From Alphaproteobacteria bacterium CG1_02_46_17 (GTDB lineage Bacteria > Pseudomonadota > Alphaproteobacteria > Micavibrionales > Micavibrionaceae): a stretch of 64,000 nucleotides of DNA. The DNA lies in the NCBI GenBank assembly GCA_001871905.1, contig MNUG01000029.1, positions 1-64,000 of the forward strand, given 5' to 3'. Below, piece by piece: positions 7,828-15,497 of this stretch (its first letter is position 1; each line of letters starts with the position of its first letter). A model generated the notes under the pieces. That model was not told the origin of the DNA, did not search any database, and saw only the letters and a list, made by a program, of their open reading frames with translations. Position numbers and translations under genes: made by a program.

Positions 7828-8460
7828 TATTCTTTTCAGGAATTCCCCGCCTTCGTGAATCCCTTTTTCATCAATACTATGTGCCAAACCAGGGGTCGTA
7901 TGCCCCGACACGTCAAAGCCAGCCTGACGCAAAGTCTCGGTGGCATGGAGCCAAGCACCAACCGGCACCACAGGATCCATTTCACCATGAACAAGATGAA
8001 CTTTGGTTCGTGAAATACTCTGCTGTCCAATCAACCCTTCGCCACCCAATAACGCACCGGAAAATCCGAGCACGCCGGCAATCGGTTCCTTGCGGCGAGG
8101 CGCCACAAACAAGCTCATCATCGTCCCTTGTGAAAACCCGACAAAGGCAACTTTGGAAGCGGGAATATTATAGGCCTGCATTTGTTCATCAATGAAAGTG
8201 TTGAGAAGACCTGCCGTCCGCTCGGCTGCCGACAACATCGCCAAAGGTGCCCAACTTTGCAGGGAGAACCATTGATACCCGAATCCGATCTCGCACCCGA
8301 ACGGCGCATCCGGCGAAACAAACACGGCATCCGGCACATCACGATCCCAATAGGGCGCAAGAGAAATCAAATCTTCGCCATTCGATCCATAACCGTGGAG
8401 CAAAATGACCAGAGATTTTGGTGGCTGACCGGATGAAGGGCCATGGGTATAAATATTCAT
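7819..8460 (-). CDS. Carboxylesterase / phospholipase family alpha/beta hydrolase
   Basis: 213 aa from ATG 8460. It shows the alpha/beta hydrolase pattern of the PF02230 esterases: oxyanion region LLHGYGSNGEDLISLAPYW, nucleophile elbow GFSQGTMMS (Ser), the acid in HGEMDPVVPV and the catalytic His in PGLAHSID. Length is normal for the family (about 210-220). It is probably a cytoplasmic esterase acting on short acyl esters or lysophospholipids; the substrate cannot be read from sequence. Confidence 0.87.
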   Translation of the reverse strand: MNIYTHGPSSGQPPKSLVILLHGYGSNGEDLISLAPYWDRDVPDAVFVSPDAPFGCEIGFGYQWFSLQSWAPLAMLSAAERTAGLLNTFIDEQMQAYNIPASKVAFVGFSQGTMMSLFVAPRRKEPIAGVLGFSGALLGGEGLIGQQSISRTKVHLVHGEMDPVVPVGAWLHATETLRQAGFDVSGHTTPGLAHSIDEKGIHEGGEFLKRILT

Positions 8461-8493
8461 CAAACAACCTGTAAAAAGTAATAGAAATAAGGA

Positions 8494-9585
8494 CTAAAAT
8501 CTCTGGGTCAAAGAGATTGATCCAAAAATGGATGGATCATCTTGCCCTTCAAATTCTTTTGTCCGGTAAACAAGCGTATAAGCTATACGAGTATTCCCCA
8601 GCGTCAAGGCCAAACCGGCATTTGCATCGGCCACCACATTCTTTTTATCAATATGGGCACTATCGCGGAAAGTGTTTCCGTCGAGAAAAATATCCCGTGC
8701 CACCAGCCGCGTATTCAATCCGGTAAACATATACCAGTTCCAGCCACGATCCGTGACATCAAAATATCCCGTTCCCGGTAAAGACGGTGTAAGACGCGGC
8801 GGCGTATCTTGTACCGCACCTTGATCGGGGCCGAATGTCATCGTTATGCCTGCCCCACCATAGGTATAAATATTTCCTGCAGCCAGACTAATATTAGGTT
8901 CAAAAAGAACCCTGTATCCTTGCCATTCAGCATTCACCCATACTGGCCACCGCCTGTCCCATGACAGAATAAGTCCCGGTTCGGTGTGGATCTGATTGTT
9001 CCATCCCTGTGGTTCCGGAGAATCGGATAAATGTTTATGGATAAATTTTTGTGATTGTTCAACCAGAGAGGCTGGCCCCACCATACCCAGTGTCAAACCA
9101 AATTGATCGGCATGATGATCATAGACATTGGCAAGACCAATTGTCCCATACAACCATCCGGCCCAAGGCCGCTCATTCGGTTGTGGGGTAGAAATTCTGA
9201 TATTGCTGGGCGTAAAAATTTTCTGCCCCAGCGTAAAAGAAGTCAACGTTGCAGAGCTGATATCAAACCCACCCCAATCATCAACCAATTTCCGGACAAT
9301 CGAAGGCGGCTTTGAATCAATATTGAAATATGTTGCCTGAATGCCGCTGGTATAGAATTTATCACCACTCCCCGCCAACAAATCATTCTCATGTGTCAGG
9401 GACAAATAGCTATGCTTGTCATTTTTTTCAGCGCTTTCGGCAATAGCCTCTCCAACTGAGGGAGGGATAGATGAAGACGTAGGAGAATCAGAATCTTCGG
9501 CCGCACAAGCGAACCTTGCAAGAACACCGGTCAGGGTGAGATAAGAGAAAAATAATAGAACTGGTAGAGAATAATTTTTTCTCAC
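8494..9585 (-). CDS. lpxR: Lipid A deacylase LpxR family outer-membrane protein
   Basis: 363 aa from a GTG at 9585 with GAAGGGA upstream. A signal peptide (LPVLLFFSYLTLTG...FACA) is followed by a Ser-rich linker and the DUF2219 signature LTHENDLLAGSGDKFYTSG. The protein alternates short amphipathic strands and ends in QRF, as expected for an outer-membrane beta-barrel. Characterised members remove the 3'-acyloxyacyl group from lipid A. The Asn and Asp in HENDLLAG correspond to the family's conserved N-terminal active-site region. Confidence 0.85.
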   Translation of the reverse strand: MRKNYSLPVLLFFSYLTLTGVLARFACAAEDSDSPTSSSIPPSVGEAIAESAEKNDKHSYLSLTHENDLLAGSGDKFYTSGIQATYFNIDSKPPSIVRKLVDDWGGFDISSATLTSFTLGQKIFTPSNIRISTPQPNERPWAGWLYGTIGLANVYDHHADQFGLTLGMVGPASLVEQSQKFIHKHLSDSPEPQGWNNQIHTEPGLILSWDRRWPVWVNAEWQGYRVLFEPNISLAAGNIYTYGGAGITMTFGPDQGAVQDTPPRLTPSLPGTGYFDVTDRGWNWYMFTGLNTRLVARDIFLDGNTFRDSAHIDKKNVVADANAGLALTLGNTRIAYTLVYRTKEFEGQDDPSIFGSISLTQRF

Positions 9586-9656
9586 GAGGAATATCCCTTC
9601 TCGGAACTACGCTAAAGTATTTCGGGAAAGGCACAAGCTAAATTATTGGGAGAAAA

Positions 9657-9986
9657 TTATGAGTAATCAAGCTCCACAGCCCAATCAATCGCCTCATTTG
9701 GATTGGTTTCGCCGTTCTTTGCAATAAACTCCCGCAATGCTTCCTTGGCTTTCATCATCACATTCAAGGTAGGAGCATCTGCCTCGCGTTGAATTGCACG
9801 ATCAAGATCAGCCTGTCTGAAGGTATCGCTCAGTGTTTCAACAAGAAACTCCCGACGACAATATTTGGTAACCTGCGCAGAACTTTGGGTTATCCTTGGA
9901 GTGGTTAACACAAGTGACACTCCGGCAAAATCTCCCAAAAAATCAACTTTGTAAGAAGAGTAACGACCCTTTGAATTGTCTTCCAT
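9657..9986 (-). CDS. Hypothetical protein
   Basis: 109 aa from ATG 9986, preferred over ATG 10010 because GGGAG lies six bases upstream. No signal peptide or membrane segment. The sequence is mixed alpha/beta in character with a charged C-terminal half (DLDRAIQREADAP, MMKAKEALREFIAKNGE). I do not recognise the family. It stands alone between lpxR and the divergent gluQ. Confidence 0.6.
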   Translation of the reverse strand: MEDNSKGRYSSYKVDFLGDFAGVSLVLTTPRITQSSAQVTKYCRREFLVETLSDTFRQADLDRAIQREADAPTLNVMMKAKEALREFIAKNGETNPNEAIDWAVELDYS

Positions 9987-10106
9987 AAAAAACTCCCGAC
10001 TGACCTGCATTAATTAATCAGGCGCACCCTATACATGTTTTTATAACATGGCAAGCATTAGTTTCAAGTGGCAAGATCTTAAAAATAACACTAGAATAAC
10101 CGCGTG

Positions 10107-10994
10107 ATGCCGCCATTCCTGTTCAAAACACGTTTTGCCCCCAGTCCCACCGGATACCTGCATGTCGGCCACGCACTTTCCGCATGGTGCGCGTGGGAAG
10201 ATGCCGAAGGACACGACCAGAATTTTATTCTCCGCATTGAGGACATCGACCAGACCCGCTGCAAACCTGAATATGAGTCCGCCATCATCGAAGATCTGAA
10301 GTGGCTGGGCATCAAATGGGCACAACCGATCCGTCGGCAATCCGAGCATTTTGCCGACTACCAGCAGACACTGGATCACCTAACACAACAAGGGCTCTTG
10401 TACCCGTGTTTTTGCACCAGAAAAGATATTGAAGAAGAAATATCCAGCATCAATGCAGCCCCCCACGGCCTCGAAGGGCTGGTTTATCCCAAAACCTGCG
10501 CTCACCTGTCTTCTGGCGAACGTGAAGAAAAAATATCGTCCGGAAAACCATATGCTTTGCGCCTGAATATGGCGGAATCTCTGCGGCGTATCCCCGCATC
10601 CCGCCTGATCTGGCATGACCGCATAAAGGGAAAACAGGAACCAACAGCAAATCTGCTGACGACAACTCTGGGGGATGTGGTCTTGGCCAGAAAGGACACG
10701 CCGTCCAGCTATCACCTGTGCGTCACCCATGACGATCATCTTCAAAATATTTCGCTGGTAACGCGCTGCCAAGACCTGTTTTTTGCAACCCATCTGCACC
10801 GCCTGTTACAAGAAATATTAGGGTACAATGTCCCCGAATATCACCATCACGCTCTTTTGACCGATGCTCAGGGCAAACGCTTTTCCAAACGGGATAACGG
10901 CTTAACCCTGCGGGAACTAAGAAATAAGGGCTTGGAGCCCGATCAACTTCGCCATATTATAATGCATGGCAATATAAGTGAAATTTTGGTATAA
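10107..10994 (+). CDS. gluQ: Glutamyl-Q tRNA(Asp) synthetase
   Basis: 295 aa (start ATG 10107, or GTG 10104). It is a truncated glutamyl-tRNA synthetase catalytic core: RFAPSPTGYLHVGHALSAW contains the HIGH-equivalent HVGH, LRIEDIDQTR follows, and GKRFSKRDNG is the KMSKS-equivalent. The protein ends right after the catalytic domain and lacks the anticodon-binding domain, which is diagnostic. It attaches glutamate to queuosine at position 34 of tRNA-Asp. The CFC motif and a later Tyr/His-rich part fit the zinc site of this subgroup. Confidence 0.92.
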   Translation: MPPFLFKTRFAPSPTGYLHVGHALSAWCAWEDAEGHDQNFILRIEDIDQTRCKPEYESAIIEDLKWLGIKWAQPIRRQSEHFADYQQTLDHLTQQGLLYPCFCTRKDIEEEISSINAAPHGLEGLVYPKTCAHLSSGEREEKISSGKPYALRLNMAESLRRIPASRLIWHDRIKGKQEPTANLLTTTLGDVVLARKDTPSSYHLCVTHDDHLQNISLVTRCQDLFFATHLHRLLQEILGYNVPEYHHHALLTDAQGKRFSKRDNGLTLRELRNKGLEPDQLRHIIMHGNISEILV

Positions 10995-11057
10995 AGACCG
11001 TCAAATTTATAAAAAATAGCGCTCAACCAACAGTAAAAACAAAAAAATAGACTCACA

Positions 11058-12938
11058 ATGTCTTCACATACCGCCTCAACTGATAAATCCCAATTAACCA
11101 AACTGGTCGTTGGTGCCATTGGTGTTGTCTATGGCGATATCGGAACCAGCCCCTTATACGCATTCAAGGAATCGTTTCTTGGTGCCAAATTCGCAGCAGA
11201 CTTCGCCCATATTCTGGGTGTCCTCTCGCTTATTTTCTGGTCTGTAACCATCACCGTGACGTTCAAATATGTGCTGCTGATGATGCGGGCCGATAACAAG
11301 GGTGAAGGCGGAAGCCTGTCCCTGTTCGCCCTCGCCAGCAGGTTTTCCCATGACACAAAGTGGATTGCCATGGCTGTTCCGGTTCTGGGAATTTTCGCCG
11401 CCGCCCTGTTCTATGGCGACAGTATGATTACCCCCGCCATCTCGATCATGAGTTCGATTGAAGGTTTGCAGGTCGCTGCCCCGAAACTCACCCCCTATGT
11501 TTTACCAATTACCATTTTAATTCTGGCTTTTCTGTTTTCCTTTCAAAAACTCGGAACCGGAAATGTCGGGGTTCTTTTTGGCCCTATTATGTGTGTGTGG
11601 TTTATAACCATTGCCGGCCTTGGTCTTGTCCATATATGGGATAACCCCTATGTCCTCAAGGCGATCAACCCTTACTATGCCATTTCATTCTTTATGGAGG
11701 ACAAACTGTATGCCTTCCTGACCTTGGGAAGCGTCTTGCTGGCAATGACCGGAGCCGAAGCTCTCTACGCAGATATGGGACATTTCGGGAAAAACCCGAT
11801 CCGTATCGCGTGGGTGTCGCTTGTCTTTCCTGCCCTGATGATCAATTATTTCGGGCAAGGTGCATTTATCCTTTCAACTCCGGAAGGCCTTGAAAATCCG
11901 TTCTTCCGTATGGCCCCCGAATGGATGAACTGGCCGCTGCTGATACTGGCCGCCTGCGCGACCATCATCGCATCTCAGGCTGTCATTTCCGGAGCCTTTT
12001 CGGTTACTCAGCAAGCCATCCGGCTCGGCTACCTGCCCCGTATGTCTATTATTCACACTTCGGACGACCAGATCGGGCAAATCTACATTCCGTTTATCAA
12101 CTGGATGCTGATGTTCTTCGTTTTCCTGTTGGTTATCACCTTCCAGTCTTCCAGCAATCTAGCGCACGCTTATGGTGTCGCGGTAACCGGTACCATGCTG
12201 ATCGACACTTTATTGCTCGGTATCGTGATCTTCAAAATGTGGCAATGGAAACGTCCGCTGGCCATCGCGACCGTGGGCACCTTATTGGTTGTGGATACGT
12301 CCTTCTTTCTGGCGACCGCCACAAAAATTGTCCATGGAGGATGGTTCCCGCTTCTTTTGGGAACAGTCATCTTTATCCTGCTGACGACATGGAAACGTGG
12401 CCGCCAACTGGTTTTGCAAAAACTTCGCAAGGATTCGATGCCTGTAGATGTCTTTTTCCGCGACTATTGCGACAACTTTACCCGTGTACCTGGATCTGCG
12501 ATCTATATGTACAATTTGAATGACGGCATTCCTGTCCCACTGCTACAGAACCTGAAACACAATAAGGTCTTGCATAAGACAAATTACTTCCTTCACGTCG
12601 TAATTGATGAAAAATCATACGTCATGGAAGAAGACCGTATTCGCGTTGTCAATCTGGGACAGGATTTTTACCGGATCACCATCCGGTACGGATTTATGGA
12701 TGAAATAGATGTTCCAAAGGAATTAATGAAAGAACATATCCACGGATTAAAAATCGACACCGATGCCGTGACCTATTTCATTGGACGGGAAACCGTTATC
12801 CCGACCAGCATTCCGGGGATGGCCATCTGGAGAGAACATCTTTTCTCATGGTTGACCAAGAACGCCTCATCTGCTGCTGATTACTATAATCTGCCCAGCA
12901 AACGTGTGATGGAAATCGGTAGCCGGATCGATATTTAA
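11058..12938 (+). CDS. kup: Potassium uptake transporter Kup/TrkD
   Basis: 626 aa, the usual length of the KUP/HAK/KT family. It has about twelve transmembrane segments in the first 430 residues, beginning with VGAIGVVYGDIGTSPLYAFKE, the family signature near the first helix. The cytoplasmic C-terminal domain (residues about 450-626) is present. It takes up K+ with H+ across the inner membrane. No strong Shine-Dalgarno precedes the ATG. It is monocistronic. Confidence 0.95.
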   Translation: MSSHTASTDKSQLTKLVVGAIGVVYGDIGTSPLYAFKESFLGAKFAADFAHILGVLSLIFWSVTITVTFKYVLLMMRADNKGEGGSLSLFALASRFSHDTKWIAMAVPVLGIFAAALFYGDSMITPAISIMSSIEGLQVAAPKLTPYVLPITILILAFLFSFQKLGTGNVGVLFGPIMCVWFITIAGLGLVHIWDNPYVLKAINPYYAISFFMEDKLYAFLTLGSVLLAMTGAEALYADMGHFGKNPIRIAWVSLVFPALMINYFGQGAFILSTPEGLENPFFRMAPEWMNWPLLILAACATIIASQAVISGAFSVTQQAIRLGYLPRMSIIHTSDDQIGQIYIPFINWMLMFFVFLLVITFQSSSNLAHAYGVAVTGTMLIDTLLLGIVIFKMWQWKRPLAIATVGTLLVVDTSFFLATATKIVHGGWFPLLLGTVIFILLTTWKRGRQLVLQKLRKDSMPVDVFFRDYCDNFTRVPGSAIYMYNLNDGIPVPLLQNLKHNKVLHKTNYFLHVVIDEKSYVMEEDRIRVVNLGQDFYRITIRYGFMDEIDVPKELMKEHIHGLKIDTDAVTYFIGRETVIPTSIPGMAIWREHLFSWLTKNASSAADYYNLPSKRVMEIGSRIDI

Positions 12939-13047
12939 TCCATGCTTCTCCAAAACATTGTAGCTTTCTTGGGTCTTGCATAGTCGACATGATGTATTTA
13001 TAAAGACACAAAGACAACCCCAGATTTATATAAGCGGCTAGAGAATT

Positions 13048-13449
13048 ATGGAACAGCACCCCCTAACCCCAGAAGACTACAGAAAATTGGTTCCTATTTT
13101 CATGAAGGCACTTAATCGTGCAGAACGCATTGTTCAATTTGCAGAGACACGCCAAGAACCCCTGTCTTTTCAGCTTCGGAGGAATTTTGAGACCCTGAAA
13201 ATTGCAGCCAATGATACGATTTCACAAAGAACAATCGAATATAGTCTGGCCAATGAAGAGGATCATGCCTCTGAAATATCTGGCGTGATCTCGACCAGCG
13301 CATATTATGCCCATCTGAAACAAAATGCCTGCATCTACGGGCCTGGAAAACCAACCATAGAACAGCATATTCGCTCGAACAGATCGTCTATTGCAGGGTA
13401 TAAGGTTCTACAGAAAATCACCAACCAGTTCGGATTTATTTTTACCTGA
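13048..13449 (+). CDS. Hypothetical protein
   Basis: 133 aa, soluble and mostly helical by composition (YRKLVPIFMKALNRAERIVQFAE, LRRNFETLKIAAND). No recognisable domain or signal. Its 3' end overlaps the convergent nitrilase gene by eight bases. The coding start is the only ATG near a purine-rich sequence (TAGAGAATT). Function unknown. Confidence 0.55.
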   Translation: MEQHPLTPEDYRKLVPIFMKALNRAERIVQFAETRQEPLSFQLRRNFETLKIAANDTISQRTIEYSLANEEDHASEISGVISTSAYYAHLKQNACIYGPGKPTIEQHIRSNRSSIAGYKVLQKITNQFGFIFT

Positions 13450-14254
13450 ATGCCCGATCATGCTGAAGTGAGGAGATCGACGTTCTGAATCTATCGACCT
13501 CCTCCATCTCCAGATCAGCATATATGATATCCGTATCCTCACCAGACTCGGCCAAGATCTTTCCCCACGGATTGATAATCATCGAATGGCCATAGGTTTT
13601 TCGCCCTGCTCCATGATCTCCACACTGGGCGGGAGCTATCACATAGGCGCCATTCTCAATCGCCCGCGCTCTTAACAAAACCTCCCAGTGCATCTGTCCG
13701 GTAGAAACTGTAAAAGCCGCTGGCACCATTAAAATCTGTGCGCCCTCTTGCGACATCTTCCGGTATAAATCCGGAAAGCGCACGTCATAGCAAATGCTTA
13801 ATCCGATGTGGGCGAAATCTGTCGAGGCCACCACCATCTGGTCTCCACCTTCAACAATTTTACTTTCATTCTGTATTTCACCCGAAGGCAACCTCACATC
13901 AAAGAGATGAATTTTGTTGTAATGGGCAATTTGTTTTCCAGCGGGAGAAAACAGGTAGGATCGGTTGTAAAATTTATGATCCGAGGCCTTGATCGCGATT
14001 GACCCGAGAGAAATCCAGACGCCCAACTCTTGCGCCAAGGACTTGCACAATTCAATAAAGGGATGATTTTCTTCGCCCAGAACACGTGCAAGTTTTTCTT
14101 CCGCTTTCAAGCCGAGTAAATCCGTATTCTCAGGACTTGCAACAAAATAGGCTCCGGCAGTTGCCGCCTGACGTATCATCTCCTCGAATACAACCAGATT
14201 AGCAGCCATATTGGGGCCACTATTCATCTGGAGAGCTGCAACTTTGATTGCCAT
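13442..14254 (-). CDS. Carbon-nitrogen hydrolase (Nit1-type omega-amidase / deaminated glutathione amidase)
   Basis: 270 aa. The nitrilase-superfamily catalytic residues are all visible: Glu in FVASPENTDLLG, Lys in AHYNKIHLFDV and Cys in GLSICYDVRFPDLYR. The last motif and the following MVPAAFTVSTGQMHWEVLLRARA place it in the Nit1 branch, which hydrolyses deaminated glutathione. It is ten bases downstream of the glutaredoxin gene and in the same direction, a grouping common in alphaproteobacteria, so a glutathione-repair role is reasonable. Confidence 0.88.
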   Translation of the reverse strand: MAIKVAALQMNSGPNMAANLVVFEEMIRQAATAGAYFVASPENTDLLGLKAEEKLARVLGEENHPFIELCKSLAQELGVWISLGSIAIKASDHKFYNRSYLFSPAGKQIAHYNKIHLFDVRLPSGEIQNESKIVEGGDQMVVASTDFAHIGLSICYDVRFPDLYRKMSQEGAQILMVPAAFTVSTGQMHWEVLLRARAIENGAYVIAPAQCGDHGAGRKTYGHSMIINPWGKILAESGEDTDIIYADLEMEEVDRFRTSISSLQHDRAFR

Positions 14255-14263
14255 CAGAAATGC

Positions 14264-14521
14264 CTACTCTGCTAATAACTTATCCAGATCACCGGAGTCT
14301 TCCAAAGCCCGCATATCGTCATACCCGCCAATCGGCTTGTCATTGATAAAGATCTGCGGAACTGTACGACGCCCTTGTGCTTTTTGAACCAAAGCAATCC
14401 GAGCCGCGTCATCGCTCGATACATCAATCTCGGCGTAATCGACATCCTTCATGTCCAGCAATTGCTTGGCCCGTGTACAATAAGGGCAATAATCGGTTGT
14501 ATAAACTTCTACCTTCGCCAT
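14264..14521 (-). CDS. grxC: Glutaredoxin 3
   Basis: 85 aa from ATG 14521, with GGAAGGA upstream. It has the dithiol active site YCPYCTRAKQLL near the N-terminus, the cis-Pro region GRRTVPQIFIND and the glutathione-binding IGGYDDMRAL. It reduces disulfides and protein-glutathione mixed disulfides in the cytoplasm. Operon with the upstream comF-like gene and the downstream amidase. Confidence 0.93.
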   Translation of the reverse strand: MAKVEVYTTDYCPYCTRAKQLLDMKDVDYAEIDVSSDDAARIALVQKAQGRRTVPQIFINDKPIGGYDDMRALEDSGDLDKLLAE

Positions 14522-14559
14522 CAAAAATCCTTCCTTCTCACAATAGATATAACCCCAAA

Positions 14560-15339
14560 TTAGTGCGATTTCACAACCCGGGCAAGGGTCACGACATCAA
14601 CTTGTTTGGCACCTGCTGCCAGCAAAGCATGCGTACATTCTTCCAAAGTCGCCCCGGTCGTATAAACATCATCAACCAGTACAATCGTCTTACCCGCGAT
14701 CATATCCAGTTTCTCCGGCACAACAACAAATGCCTTGCGAACATTTTCATGTCGATCACGAGCCGATTTATGCCCCTGTGGCGGCGTAGAACGCACGCGC
14801 TTTAACACATACGGTTGAAACCCGATACCCGTTTTTGAGGCCAGCGCACGCGCCAGAAGAGCCGCCTGATTATATCTGCGTTTTACCAGTCGTGTCCAAT
14901 GCAACGGAACAGGAATAATCATATCCGCCTGATCAAGCATCTCTTCTGCTGCTTTCAGCAATAAGGTCGCAAATATGACAGTTAAATGGGTATGATCCCC
15001 GTGTTTGAAAGCCAGTATTAAATCCCGTGAGACCTCATCATAAACAAAAATCGATCGAGCTCTGGTAAATGGTTTGGGACTGGCCAGACAAGGCCCGCAT
15101 AACTGATTAGAAGGTTCATCTTTTGGGCTACCCGCGTCATCTTCGACAATCTGGAAGGGCATCCCGCAACATTTGCAAAAAGGAGATCCGATAAAAGTTA
15201 ACGAGCCCCACGATTCTGCCGATAACGACCCAACCCGATCAACGATTCGACCGCTGACCGGACATCTGGGAGGCAACACGTCATTGATAAGCACAAAAAC
15301 CCACCCCTTGAGTTTGGAAAGATATTTTTTATAATACAT
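14560..15339 (-). CDS. comF: ComF family phosphoribosyltransferase-like protein
   Basis: 259 aa. The N-terminal zinc-binding segment shows Cys clusters (PPRCPVSG, FCKCCGMPF, LCGPCLASP). The C-terminal half is a PRTase fold with the PRPP loop TIVLVDDVYTTGATLEEC and IIPVPLHWTRLVKRRYNQAALLAR. ComF proteins are linked to DNA uptake in naturally competent species, but this form is widespread in non-competent alphaproteobacteria beside grxC and a BioC-like methyltransferase, as here. The exact reaction is unknown. Confidence 0.88.
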   Translation of the reverse strand: MYYKKYLSKLKGWVFVLINDVLPPRCPVSGRIVDRVGSLSAESWGSLTFIGSPFCKCCGMPFQIVEDDAGSPKDEPSNQLCGPCLASPKPFTRARSIFVYDEVSRDLILAFKHGDHTHLTVIFATLLLKAAEEMLDQADMIIPVPLHWTRLVKRRYNQAALLARALASKTGIGFQPYVLKRVRSTPPQGHKSARDRHENVRKAFVVVPEKLDMIAGKTIVLVDDVYTTGATLEECTHALLAAGAKQVDVVTLARVVKSH

Positions 15340-15497
15340 TGTTTTTTAAGGACTTTCCGCAAAAAAAGGGCAAGGCACCCCGAAACCATACACCTGCTAA
15401 CCGTTTATTTTTATTGCATTTTTTCTTAAAAAGAGCAATAATCAACGCATATAATCATAAACTATGACAATAAACTCGGCAACGTACGAAAGCAGGA